Positions 16,861 through 24,559 of a DNA stretch of 64,000 bases are shown piece by piece; the first letter of the stretch is position 1, and each line of letters begins with the position of its first letter. The stretch is from contig NZ_QEOP01000001.1 in assembly GCF_003097495.1 (NCBI RefSeq), positions 868,001 through 932,000 on the forward strand, written 5' to 3'. Origin of the DNA: Amnibacterium flavum. Lineage in GTDB: Bacteria > Actinomycetota > Actinomycetes > Actinomycetales > Microbacteriaceae. The translations under genes were made by a program, and so were the position numbers. The notes under the pieces are model-generated. The model was not told the origin of the DNA and did not search any database. It was given only the letters and a program-made list of their open reading frames with translations.

Positions 16861-18189
16861 ATGAGCGCAACACTGCGTCGTCGCCTCATCATCCCCGCCG
16901 CCATCGCGACCGCTGCCGGTCTCGCGCTGAGCGGCTGTACCGGCGACATCGCCGAGCAGGATGCGGCTGACGTCGACTGCACGCCCTACGAGGACTACGG
17001 CACTTTCGACGGCGAAGAGGTCACCATCTCGGGCACCATCGTCGAGACCGAGGCGGACCGCCTCATCGCCTCGTGGGCCGACTTCGCCACGTGCACCGAC
17101 ATCAACATCGAGTACCAGGGCACCCGCGACTTCGAGTCGACCATCGCCCAGCTCGCCGAGGGCGGTAACGCCCCCGACATCGGAATCGTCCCCCAGCCCG
17201 GCCTCGTCGCACTGCTCGCGGGCAACGGCTACCTCGAGCCGGCCCCGGCCGAGGTCGAGGCCAACGTCGACGAGTTCTGGACGCCCGACTGGAAGAAGTA
17301 CAGCACCATCGACGGCACCTTCTACGGCGCCCCGATGCTCGCCAGCGTCAAGGGCTACATCTGGTACTCCCCGGCCGAGTTCGAGGAGAAGGGCTATGAG
17401 ATCCCGACCACTCTCGACGAGCTCATGACCCTGACCCAGACCATCGCGGACGAGGGCGACCACCTGCCCTGGTGCGCCGGCATGGAGTCCGGCGAGGCGA
17501 CCGGCTGGCCCGGAACCGACTGGATCGAGGACTTCGTCCTCCGCCAGGCCGGCCCCGAGGTCTACGACCAGTGGGTCACCCACGAGATCCCCTTCAACGA
17601 CCCGCAGATCGTCGCGGCGTTCGACGCGGCCGGTGAGTACCTGAAGAACCCCGACTACATCGACACGCAGTCGCTCATCAGCACCCCGTTCCAGGAAGGC
17701 GGACTCGCCATCCTCGACGGAACCTGCTCGCTGCACCACCAGGCGTCGTTCTACGAGGTCAACTGGGGTGACGGCGTGACCGTCGCTCCCGACGGCGACG
17801 TCTACGCGTTCCTCATGCCCCCGGTCGAGGCCGGTGGCGAGCTGCAGGTCACGGGTGGTGGCGAGACCGTCGTCGCGTTCCGCTCCAGCCCCGCGATCAC
17901 CGCGGTCCTCACCCACATGTCGTCCGACACCTTCGCGCAGCTGCGCGTCGAACAGGGCGGCACCGTGAGCGCGAACAACGGCGTCGACGCCAGCACCGCG
18001 TCCAGCCCGCTGCTCCAGCAGACGATCGAGATCCTCCAGGACCCGAACACCACGTTCCGCTATGACGGTTCCGATCTCATGCCCGGCGCGGTCGGTTCGA
18101 ACTCCTTCTGGAAGGGAATCGTGTCGTGGCTGACCGGCGGGAGCACGCAGGACACGGTCGATTCGATCGAGTCCAGCTGGCCCTCCTGA
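16861..18189 (+). CDS. Carbohydrate ABC transporter solute-binding lipoprotein (AglE-like)
   Basis: A 442-residue family 1 solute-binding protein. The signal peptide ends in the lipobox LSGC with Cys26 as the lipid-carrying residue. The mature part shows the family hallmarks LAEGGNAPDIGIVPQPG and FYGAPMLASVKGYIWYSP. Similar proteins serve alpha-glucoside or related oligosaccharide importers. A GAGGAGAGG site precedes the ATG. It heads a three-gene operon with two permeases; no ATPase is encoded, so a shared MsiK-type ATPase is expected from elsewhere in the genome. Substrate specificity is inferred only from overall resemblance. Confidence 0.88.
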   Translation: MSATLRRRLIIPAAIATAAGLALSGCTGDIAEQDAADVDCTPYEDYGTFDGEEVTISGTIVETEADRLIASWADFATCTDINIEYQGTRDFESTIAQLAEGGNAPDIGIVPQPGLVALLAGNGYLEPAPAEVEANVDEFWTPDWKKYSTIDGTFYGAPMLASVKGYIWYSPAEFEEKGYEIPTTLDELMTLTQTIADEGDHLPWCAGMESGEATGWPGTDWIEDFVLRQAGPEVYDQWVTHEIPFNDPQIVAAFDAAGEYLKNPDYIDTQSLISTPFQEGGLAILDGTCSLHHQASFYEVNWGDGVTVAPDGDVYAFLMPPVEAGGELQVTGGGETVVAFRSSPAITAVLTHMSSDTFAQLRVEQGGTVSANNGVDASTASSPLLQQTIEILQDPNTTFRYDGSDLMPGAVGSNSFWKGIVSWLTGGSTQDTVDSIESSWPS

Positions 18190-18213
18190 TCGAGGTAGTC
18201 GGCTACTAGGGTG

Positions 18214-18247
18214 AGGGGCGGAGTCGCGATCATGCGGCTCCGCCCCT
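18214..18247 (+). terminator. Intercistronic hairpin after the solute-binding protein gene
   Basis: A 14-bp stem (18214-18227 with 18234-18247, one G-U pair) and six-base loop lie between the binding-protein gene and its first permease. It probably lowers downstream expression or protects the upstream message. Confidence 0.7.
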
Positions 18248-18301
18248 GCACCACCTAGCTGCACCCATTCATTCAGCGTCGAACGAAGGGATACGAGCAA
18301 C

Positions 18302-19273
18302 GTGACCACAGCTGATCTGATCGGCAAGATAATCCAGATCGTCGGGGGCCTGGCGATATTCGCCGCCGTCGTCGGTCTCGTCCTGTTCCTCGTCGACAGG
18401 GCACCGAAGCGGGGCCGCGACTTCCTGCAGCTCGCGGCCTTCGTCGCACCGGCGATCATCCTCCTCGTCGTGGGACTGATCTATCCGGCGGTCCGCACCA
18501 CGTCCCTCGCGTTCTTCAACGCGGGCGGCGACTTCACCGGCTTCGACAACTTCGTCTGGGCGTTCACCCAGCCCGATGCCCTGCGCACCCTGCTCAACAC
18601 GGTCATCTGGGTCGTCCTGGTGCCGACCCTGTCGACGATCATCGGCCTCGCCTACGCGGTCTTCATCGACAAGAGCCGCGGCGAGAAGTTCTTCAAGGCC
18701 CTCGTCTTCATGCCCATGGCCATCTCGTTCGTCGGCGCCGGAATCATCTGGCGCTTCGTCTACGACTTCAAGTCGCAGGGACGCGACCAGATCGGTCTGC
18801 TCAACGCCATCGTCGTCGCGTTCGGCGGCGAGCCGGTGCAGTGGCTGCAAGCCTCGCCGCTCAACACCTTCCTCCTCATCGTCGTCATGGTCTGGATCCA
18901 GACCGGATTCGCGATGGTCGTCCTCTCCGCCGCGATCAAGGGCGTTCCGACCGAGCAGCTCGAAGCGGCTCAGCTCGACGGAACGAGCGCGTGGCAGCGG
19001 TTCATCAACGTGACGGTCCCCGGCATCCGCAGCTCGCTGGTGGTCGTCGTCACGACCATCTCGATCGCGACCCTGAAGGTCTTCGACATCGTCCGCACCA
19101 TGACGGCAGGAAACTTCGAGACCAGCGTGGTCGCCAACGAGATGTACACGCAGGCGTTCCGCGCCAACGAGCCGGGCCGTGGATCCGCTCTCGCGGTGAT
19201 CCTGTTCCTGCTCGTGCTCCCGATCGTCATCTACAACGTCCGAGTCCTCCGCCAGCAGAGGGAAGTCCGATGA
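18302..19273 (+). CDS. Carbohydrate ABC transporter permease (AglF-like, MalF class)
   Basis: A 323-residue inner-membrane permease starting with GTG. Two N-terminal hydrophobic segments precede the binding-protein-dependent transport domain. The cytoplasmic EAA loop, which contacts the ATPase, reads EAAQLDGTSAWQRFINVTVP (near residues 220-240). The extra N-terminal helix and length match the longer of the two permeases in alpha-glucoside-type systems. It overlaps the next permease gene by four bases (ATGA), implying coupled translation. Confidence 0.88.
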   Translation: MTTADLIGKIIQIVGGLAIFAAVVGLVLFLVDRAPKRGRDFLQLAAFVAPAIILLVVGLIYPAVRTTSLAFFNAGGDFTGFDNFVWAFTQPDALRTLLNTVIWVVLVPTLSTIIGLAYAVFIDKSRGEKFFKALVFMPMAISFVGAGIIWRFVYDFKSQGRDQIGLLNAIVVAFGGEPVQWLQASPLNTFLLIVVMVWIQTGFAMVVLSAAIKGVPTEQLEAAQLDGTSAWQRFINVTVPGIRSSLVVVVTTISIATLKVFDIVRTMTAGNFETSVVANEMYTQAFRANEPGRGSALAVILFLLVLPIVIYNVRVLRQQREVR

Positions 19274-20259
19274 GCGCAACACCCGTCGACCTGCCCATCC
19301 CCGGCAGCCGCACCACCAAGGGTGCGATCGAACTGGCCGAAGAGGGCCAGACGCAGACGATGCGCGTCAAGCGCCGCCTCACCTCGCGCGGGGCGACCAT
19401 CGCGGCGCTCATCATCGCCGTGCTGTGGACCACCCCCACCTTCGGTCTGTTCATCTCGTCGTTCCGGCCCGCCGCCGACATCCAGAGCTCCGGCTGGTGG
19501 ACCTGGTTCACGAACCCGTCGCTGACGCTCGAGAACTACCAGGAGGTGCTGCTGTCGACGTCACAGTCGTCACCTCAGCTGGGCGCCTACTTCGCGAACT
19601 CGCTGTTCATCGCGATCCCGGCGACGGTGTTCCCGCTCGTGCTCGCCTCCATGGCCGCGTACGCATTCGCATGGATCAAGTTCCGCGGCAGCGGTGCCCT
19701 GTTCATCCTGATCTTCGCCCTGCAGATCGTTCCCCTGCAGATGGCGCTGATCCCGCTGCTCCAGCTGTTCAGCGCGGTGCTGCGGCCCGGGCAGCAGTGG
19801 CTGCATGACGTCATCCCGTTCATCCCGACGCAGAACTACCTGCCGATCTGGATCGCGCACACGATCTTCGCGCTCCCGTTGGCGATCTTCCTGCTGCACA
19901 ACTTCATCTCGGAGATCCCCGGCGAGGTCATCGAGGCCGCGAAGGTCGACGGGGCGAGCCACACGCAGGTGTTCTTCCGCATCGTTCTTCCCCTGGCGCT
20001 GCCGGCGATCGCGTCGTTCGCGATCTTCCAGTTCCTGTGGGTGTGGAACGACCTTCTAGTGGCCCTGATCTTTTCGGGCGGTACGCAGGACGCGGCACCG
20101 CTCACCCAACGATTGGCGGAGCTCACCGGTTCGAGAGGCCAGGAGTGGCAGCGATTGACAGCCGCGGCGTTCGTCTCCCTGGTCGTCCCGCTGATCGTCT
20201 TCTTCAGCCTCCAGCGCTACTTCGTGCGGGGCCTCCTCGCGGGCTCCACGAAGGGCTGA
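19270..20259 (+). CDS. Carbohydrate ABC transporter permease (AglG-like, MalG class)
   Basis: A 329-residue permease whose ATG at 19270 overlaps the previous stop codon. About six transmembrane helices are visible; the EAA loop reads EAAKVDGASHTQVFFRIVLP near residue 225, and the end (YFVRGLLAGSTKG) is typical of MalG-type partners. With the upstream permease it should form the membrane channel of the importer. The operon ends in a 13-bp hairpin that belongs to the repeat family starting at 20269. Confidence 0.88.
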   Translation: MSATPVDLPIPGSRTTKGAIELAEEGQTQTMRVKRRLTSRGATIAALIIAVLWTTPTFGLFISSFRPAADIQSSGWWTWFTNPSLTLENYQEVLLSTSQSSPQLGAYFANSLFIAIPATVFPLVLASMAAYAFAWIKFRGSGALFILIFALQIVPLQMALIPLLQLFSAVLRPGQQWLHDVIPFIPTQNYLPIWIAHTIFALPLAIFLLHNFISEIPGEVIEAAKVDGASHTQVFFRIVLPLALPAIASFAIFQFLWVWNDLLVALIFSGGTQDAAPLTQRLAELTGSRGQEWQRLTAAAFVSLVVPLIVFFSLQRYFVRGLLAGSTKG

Positions 20260-20268
20260 CGCCGGCGC

Positions 20269-20445
20269 TTCGACGGGCTCAGCGAGCGGCCTCCGCCCGT
20301 TGAGCCCGTCGAAACGAGCGGTGTGGTGTCGCTGCCCGTTGAGCTCGTCGAAACGAGCGGTGTGATGTTGCTGCCCGTTGAGCTCGTCGAAACGAGCGGT
20401 GTGATGTTGCTGCCCGTTGAGCTCGTCGAAACGAGCGGTGTGATG
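20269..20445. repeat. Hairpin plus four tandem 39-bp repeat units
   Basis: TTCGACGGGCTCA (20269-20281) pairs perfectly with TGAGCCCGTCGAA (20301-20313). From 20296 the unit beginning CCCGTTGAGC recurs at 20335, 20374 and 20413, an exact 39-bp period; the last copy is cut short at the stop codon of the GIY-YIG gene. The first copy has CCCGTC where the others have CTCGTC. The core resembles dispersed intergenic palindromes of actinobacteria and may serve as terminator of the importer operon. Confidence 0.85.
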
Positions 20446-20772
20446 TCACCACGGCGTGATCGTCGGCAGGTGATCCGTTCTGATATGCATCCTCGACGGC
20501 TTCACGCCTCGCGCCCAGAGGCCGGAGTCGTATCGCCCTTCGATCAGCGCCAGCTTCTTTGCGCGGCTCCAGCCCTGCACCTTCTTCTCGAACGCGAAGG
20601 CTTCGCTGATCCGGTCGAACCGGGCGCACCAGATCAGGCGGACGGGAAGACGACGGCGCGTGTAGGCGGCTCCCTCACCGCGCTGATGCTGCTCGAACCT
20701 TTGGGCGAGCGCGGAGGTGCTGCCGACGTAGAGCGTCGCGTCGGAGCATTCGAGGATGTAGACCCAGCCCAT
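20446..20772 (-). CDS. GIY-YIG domain nuclease-like protein
   Basis: A 108-residue protein from the ATG at 20772, chosen because the GIY-YIG fold begins at once: MGWVYILECSDATLYVGSTS, followed by QRFEQHQRGEGAAYTRRRLP. The Tyr of VYIL and YVG, the Arg after the second motif (ALAQRFEQH) and a later Glu (EAFAFEKKVQGWSRAKK) match the short UhpC/UPF0213-type members. These are stand-alone predicted endonucleases of unclear role. The gene is bracketed by members of one repeat family: the 39-bp array ends at its stop codon and a second cluster begins about 110 bp upstream of its start. Confidence 0.85.
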   Translation of the reverse strand: MGWVYILECSDATLYVGSTSALAQRFEQHQRGEGAAYTRRRLPVRLIWCARFDRISEAFAFEKKVQGWSRAKKLALIEGRYDSGLWARGVKPSRMHIRTDHLPTITPW

Positions 20773-20882
20773 GAACCGAGTGAAGCGTGAGCGCGACGAC
20801 GTTGAACCGTGCGAGCGTCGATCGGTGCACAAGCCGGCACCAGGTCGATCTGTGGAGGAACGACCGGCGGCGGTCCCCGTCG

Positions 20883-20995
20883 CTTCGACGGGCTCAGCGG
20901 GCGGGCTGGGTGTGAGGACGACGCCCGTTGAGCTTGTCGAAACGTGCGGAGGTGCTGTTTTCGGCCCTTCGCTTCGACGGGCTCAGCGGGCGGGC
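20883..20995. repeat. Second cluster of the TTCGACGGGCTCA repeat family
   Basis: CTTCGACGGGCTCAGCGGGC occurs at 20883 and again at 20971 in the same orientation. An inverted, slightly changed copy (CCCGTTGAGCTTGTCGAAAC) lies at 20923-20942. The copies can fold into hairpins with each other. Confidence 0.8.
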
Positions 20996-21008
20996 GGGGC
21001 CCGGCGGG

Positions 21009-21653
21009 TCAGGACGGGGGGAGGGCGTCGAGCATCGACTGCATCAGCGTGATCTCCGCTGCTTGGCTCTTGGAGATCGTGGTCGCCAGTGCCCGCACCG
21101 AGGGGTCGTCGGTGCGTTCGAGCGCTCCGTCGGCCATCTCGACGGCGCCCTTGTGGTGCGCGATCATCAGCGTCAGGAAGATGCGATCCGCCTCGACGCC
21201 GGTCGCGGCCGTCAGCTCGTCGATCGACTCCTCGCTCGCCATGCCCGGCATCACGCCGGACTCCCCGGGCGCACTCGAATGGCCGCCGTGCTCATCGCCC
21301 ATCCAGCTCATGGCGGGAGCCGCCGAGAACTGGGGGAGACCCCACTGGGTCAGCCAGCCGTACATCTGACCCGACTGCTGAGCCTGCGTCGTCGCGATGT
21401 CGTACGACAGGGTCCGCACGTCGGGGTCGTCGGTGCGCAGATATTCGAGCATGGCCAGTTCGACGCCCTGGTTGTGGTGCACCTGCATGTCGCGGGCGAA
21501 CCCGGCCGCCGCACTCGTCGTCGTCGGGGTGGGCGTGACCAGGGTGCTCGCGCGGCCGCCGGCGAAGCCGATGCCGCCCGCGACGATCGCCGCGATCGCG
21601 ACGGCGATTAGCAGCGACCAGCGGAACCTGCGATCAAACCCGGCCTGGGCCAT
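21009..21653 (-). CDS. DUF305 domain protein, membrane anchored
   Basis: A 214-residue protein with one N-terminal transmembrane segment (about residues 12-32) and two DUF305 repeats outside the membrane. Each has the helix signature with a His pair: DMQVHHNQGVELAMLE and LMIAHHKGAVEMADGALE. A Met/His-rich linker (WMGDEHGGHS, GVMPGMAS) between them is suggestive of metal binding, and some DUF305 proteins bind copper. The ATG at 21653 is preferred over an in-frame GTG at 21677 because of a GGCGGAG site. It overlaps the end of the DUF3105 gene by 20 bases, so the two are translated together. Confidence 0.82.
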   Translation of the reverse strand: MAQAGFDRRFRWSLLIAVAIAAIVAGGIGFAGGRASTLVTPTPTTTSAAAGFARDMQVHHNQGVELAMLEYLRTDDPDVRTLSYDIATTQAQQSGQMYGWLTQWGLPQFSAAPAMSWMGDEHGGHSSAPGESGVMPGMASEESIDELTAATGVEADRIFLTLMIAHHKGAVEMADGALERTDDPSVRALATTISKSQAAEITLMQSMLDALPPS

Positions 21654-22323
21654 CGACTCCGCCTGTGCACGGCGCACCCGGCTCGGGTGCGTCCTCGCTC
21701 TGCCAGTACTCCTCGAAGAACGCCGAGATGGCGTCGGAGTCGACGCTGTCGAGCTTCAGCTGCGCGTCCCACGCGCTGACCGCGACCGCGGTGTCCATGT
21801 CGGGGAACGGGGAGAGGACCGCGTAGGTGGACGGCATGAGCGAGCGGAGCTCGGCGATGTCGTCGTCGCTCACCGCGTCGGGGTCGTAGGTCAGCCACAC
21901 GGCACCGTGCTCGAGGGCGTGGACGGCGTTCTCGTTCGGAACCGGCTCGGAGTAGACGCCGCAGTTCAGCCACACCGGGTTGTGCGGGCCGCCCGCGGGA
22001 GGAGTCTGCGGATAGTCGACGGGCGTCGACACGTGGGTTGCCTCGTTCTCGAACGTCTCGACACCGGCGACCGTGCTGCCGGAGCTGCCGGCCTCGTACT
22101 TCGCCGAACCGGGGATGAGGACGATGGAGGTGACGATGAGGCCGACGACGACCACACCGCCGACGATCGCGGAGATGATGCCGATGCGCTTGTTGCGCGC
22201 CTTCCGCGCCTGCTCGGCTTTGAACTTCGCGGTCTTCTCGGCCCTCTGCGCCTCGCGCTGCTGCTTGACCGTCTGCTGCTTCACGGCGGGGGGTACGGCG
22301 TTGTCGCCGGCCTTCGGGTTCAT
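21634..22323 (-). CDS. DUF3105 domain membrane-anchored protein
   Basis: A 229-residue protein. The ATG at 22323 has an AGGAG site five bases away. A highly charged cytosolic start (QQREAQRAEKTAKFKAEQAR) is followed by one transmembrane helix (IGIISAIVGGVVVVGLIVTS) and an outside domain with DUF3105 hallmarks: PPAGGPHNPVWLNCGVYSEP, then NAVHALEHGAVWLTYDP. Two Cys residues (in NCGVY and near the end in APCTGG) may bond. DUF3105 and DUF305 genes are often neighbours in actinobacteria. Function unknown; conserved His and Cys leave a metal or redox role possible. Confidence 0.82.
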   Translation of the reverse strand: MNPKAGDNAVPPAVKQQTVKQQREAQRAEKTAKFKAEQARKARNKRIGIISAIVGGVVVVGLIVTSIVLIPGSAKYEAGSSGSTVAGVETFENEATHVSTPVDYPQTPPAGGPHNPVWLNCGVYSEPVPNENAVHALEHGAVWLTYDPDAVSDDDIAELRSLMPSTYAVLSPFPDMDTAVAVSAWDAQLKLDSVDSDAISAFFEEYWQSEDAPEPGAPCTGGVDGPGRV

Positions 22324-22502
22324 GGAGCTCCTGCATGGTCGGCCCTGGGGGCGGTGGCGCCGCCGGCGCGTCCGGCAGCGGGTCGAGCCTAACCGAGGTG
22401 GTTGACCCGTCAACGGTCGGGCTCGCGGCGGCGACGTTCTTGTCCGCCGAAGGCGAAGGGTATGCGGGCTTGCTGTCAGTAGGGCCGACGTAGGCTCCTC
22501 GG

Positions 22503-24386
22503 GTGACTATGAGTGGTGGAGGGCGCCCCCGTCGGGGAGTGGCGTCGAGCGACACCGAGGCGCAGAAGGCCGCCAACGCGACAGCGCCCAAGGTCGACCA
22601 CCTCCTGCGGCGCATCGGTCACCTGTTCGCACCCCACCGCGCGATGCTCACCCTGACGATCGCGCTCGTTCTCATCGACGCGGCCCTGACCGTCGCCCCG
22701 CCCCTCCTCACGCAGCAGGCCTTCGATCGCGGCCTGTTCCCCGAGGGCGGCCCGAACATCCCGGTGCTGGCCGAACTGGTCGGGCTGATGATCCTCATCT
22801 GGGTCGTCTCAGCCGGCCTCGGCATCTGGCAGACCTACCTGACGGCCACGATCGGCAACAACGTCATGGGCACCATGCGCGTCGATCTGTTCCGGCACCT
22901 CCAGGCGATGGAGCTGGGGTTCTTCACCCGAACCAAGACGGGTGTCATCCAGTCGCGCCTCGCGAACGACGTCGGCGGTGTCGCCGGCGTGCTGAGCAAC
23001 ACCGTGTCGAGCGTCATCGGGAACCTGGTGACGGTCATCGCGGCCCTCGTCGCGATGCTGCTCCTCAGCTGGCAGCTCACCCTGATCGCCGTGGTCCTCC
23101 TGCCGCTGCTGGCGCTCGCGCAGCGCAGGGTCGGCCGGGTCCGGGCGAGGATCGCGACCCAGACCCAGGAATCGCTGTCCGACATGACCGCGATCACCCA
23201 GGAGACCCTGAGCGTGTCCGGCATCCTCCTGGCCAAGAGCTTCGGGCGCCAGGAGAGCGAGACCGAGCGGTACGCGGGCGAGAACCGACGTCAGATCGGG
23301 CTCCAGGTGCGGCAGGCGATGAGCGGGCAGGGCTTCTTCGCGCTAGTTCAGATCTTCCTGTCCATCGTTCCCGCCGTCATCTACCTCGTCTCCGCCTACC
23401 TCATCGAGGGCGGCGCCGATCTGACCGCCGGCACGATCGTCGCCTTCACGACGGTGCAGGCGCGGCTGATGTGGCCACTGCTGGGCCTGATGAGGGTGGC
23501 ACTCGACCTGCAGACCTCTGCCGCTCTCTTCGCGCGGATCTTCGAGTACTTCGATCTCAGGCCCACGATCGCGGATCCCGCCGTCCCCGAGAGCATCGGA
23601 CTCGGCGATCCGGTGGGCAGGGTCGAGTTCCGCGACGTCGCGTTCTCCTACCCCGACCAGACCGGGTCGCACGCGCGCATCCTGAAGGACGTCTCGTTCG
23701 TCGCCGAGCCCGGGCAGCGCATCGCGTTCGTCGGAGCCTCGGGCGCGGGGAAGACCACGATCAGCTACCTGATCCCGCGCTTCTACGATGCGACAGGCGG
23801 TGCCGTCATGATGGGCGGCCACGACGTGCGCAACCTGCGGCAGCAGGAGGTGCTCGACCAGATCGGGATCGTCAGCCAGGAGACCTATCTGTTCCACGCG
23901 ACCATCCGCGAGAACCTCCTCTACGCCAAACCCGACGCGACGGAGGGCGAGATGCGACGCGCGGCCGAGGCCGCATCGATCTCGGCGACGATCGAGGCGT
24001 TCCCCGACGGGTACGACACCGTCGTGGGGGAGCGCGGGTACCGGCTGTCCGGAGGGGAGAAGCAGCGCATCGCGATCGCCCGGGTGCTGCTGAAGGATCC
24101 TCCCGTCCTCCTCCTCGACGAGGCGACGAGCGCGCTCGACTCGGTGTCGGAGCGGGCGGTCCAGGAGGCCCTGGACGAGGCGTCCGCGGGTCGCACCACC
24201 ATCGCGATCGCGCACCGGCTGTCGACCGTCGTCGACGCCGACATCATCCACGTCGTCGACCGCGGCCGGATCGTCGAGAGCGGAACCCACGACGACCTGC
24301 TCGCCCGGGGCGGCGCGTATGCCGCCCTCGCCGCGAGGCAGGGGCTCACGACGACGCCCCGGCAGGATGCGGCACTCGAGGCGTGA
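22503..24386 (+). CDS. ABC exporter, fused membrane and ATPase domains
   Basis: A 627-residue half-transporter. Residues about 45-340 hold six transmembrane helices of the type I exporter fold; residues about 375-610 are the ATPase with Walker A GASGAGKTT (near 410), the signature LSGGEKQR (near 515) and Walker B VLLLDEATSAL (near 535), followed by the switch His in IAHRLS. It should act as a homodimer or with an unseen partner; the cargo is unknown. The GTG start lies six bases after a TAGGCT -10-like hexamer (22491-22496), which suggests a leaderless message; an ATG two codons later is an alternative. Confidence 0.9.
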   Translation: MTMSGGGRPRRGVASSDTEAQKAANATAPKVDHLLRRIGHLFAPHRAMLTLTIALVLIDAALTVAPPLLTQQAFDRGLFPEGGPNIPVLAELVGLMILIWVVSAGLGIWQTYLTATIGNNVMGTMRVDLFRHLQAMELGFFTRTKTGVIQSRLANDVGGVAGVLSNTVSSVIGNLVTVIAALVAMLLLSWQLTLIAVVLLPLLALAQRRVGRVRARIATQTQESLSDMTAITQETLSVSGILLAKSFGRQESETERYAGENRRQIGLQVRQAMSGQGFFALVQIFLSIVPAVIYLVSAYLIEGGADLTAGTIVAFTTVQARLMWPLLGLMRVALDLQTSAALFARIFEYFDLRPTIADPAVPESIGLGDPVGRVEFRDVAFSYPDQTGSHARILKDVSFVAEPGQRIAFVGASGAGKTTISYLIPRFYDATGGAVMMGGHDVRNLRQQEVLDQIGIVSQETYLFHATIRENLLYAKPDATEGEMRRAAEAASISATIEAFPDGYDTVVGERGYRLSGGEKQRIAIARVLLKDPPVLLLDEATSALDSVSERAVQEALDEASAGRTTIAIAHRLSTVVDADIIHVVDRGRIVESGTHDDLLARGGAYAALAARQGLTTTPRQDAALEA

Positions 24387-24448
24387 CGCCGTCCGACGAC
24401 CGAACAGGGGGTTGGCGTCCGCCGACTCCGTCCGGCTACGATGAGCGG

Positions 24449-24481
24449 GTGTTCGTGACCTGTTGCTGTCGGCGCCCGTAG
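24449..24481 (+). CDS. Polycysteine leader peptide (uORF), probable cysteine attenuator of cbs-metB
   Basis: GTG at 24449 begins a ten-residue peptide MFVTCCCRRP ending in TAG at 24481. Three consecutive Cys codons (24461-24469) stand out. A -10-like TACGAT (24437-24442) ends six bases before the GTG, with TTGGCG (24412-24417, 19-base spacer) as a weak -35, so the leader is probably leaderless. The genes downstream make cystathionine from cysteine and homocysteine. UUCUCCGA (24485-24492), just after the uORF, can pair with UCGAGAA (24547-24553) at the cbs ribosome site. Leaderless polycysteine uORFs of this kind act as cysteine-responsive attenuators in mycobacteria; the mechanism here is inferred. 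Confidence 0.72.
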   Translation: MFVTCCCRRP

Positions 24482-24559
24482 GCGTTCTCCGACCCCACCT
24501 GTCACCGCCGTGAGCCCCAGGACTCCGTCCGCTCCGGCCATTCGAATCGAGAAGAATCG

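Noticed and set aside
16550-16873. Longer N terminus for the LacI regulator at 15533
   Set aside because: The extra 108 codons run through the lacI promoter and operator. The GTG at 16549 has a strong ribosome site and opens directly into the helix-turn-helix.
20296-20445. Tandem array considered as a CRISPR
   Set aside because: The units are contiguous and identical over the full 39 bp; there are no unique spacers and no cas genes.
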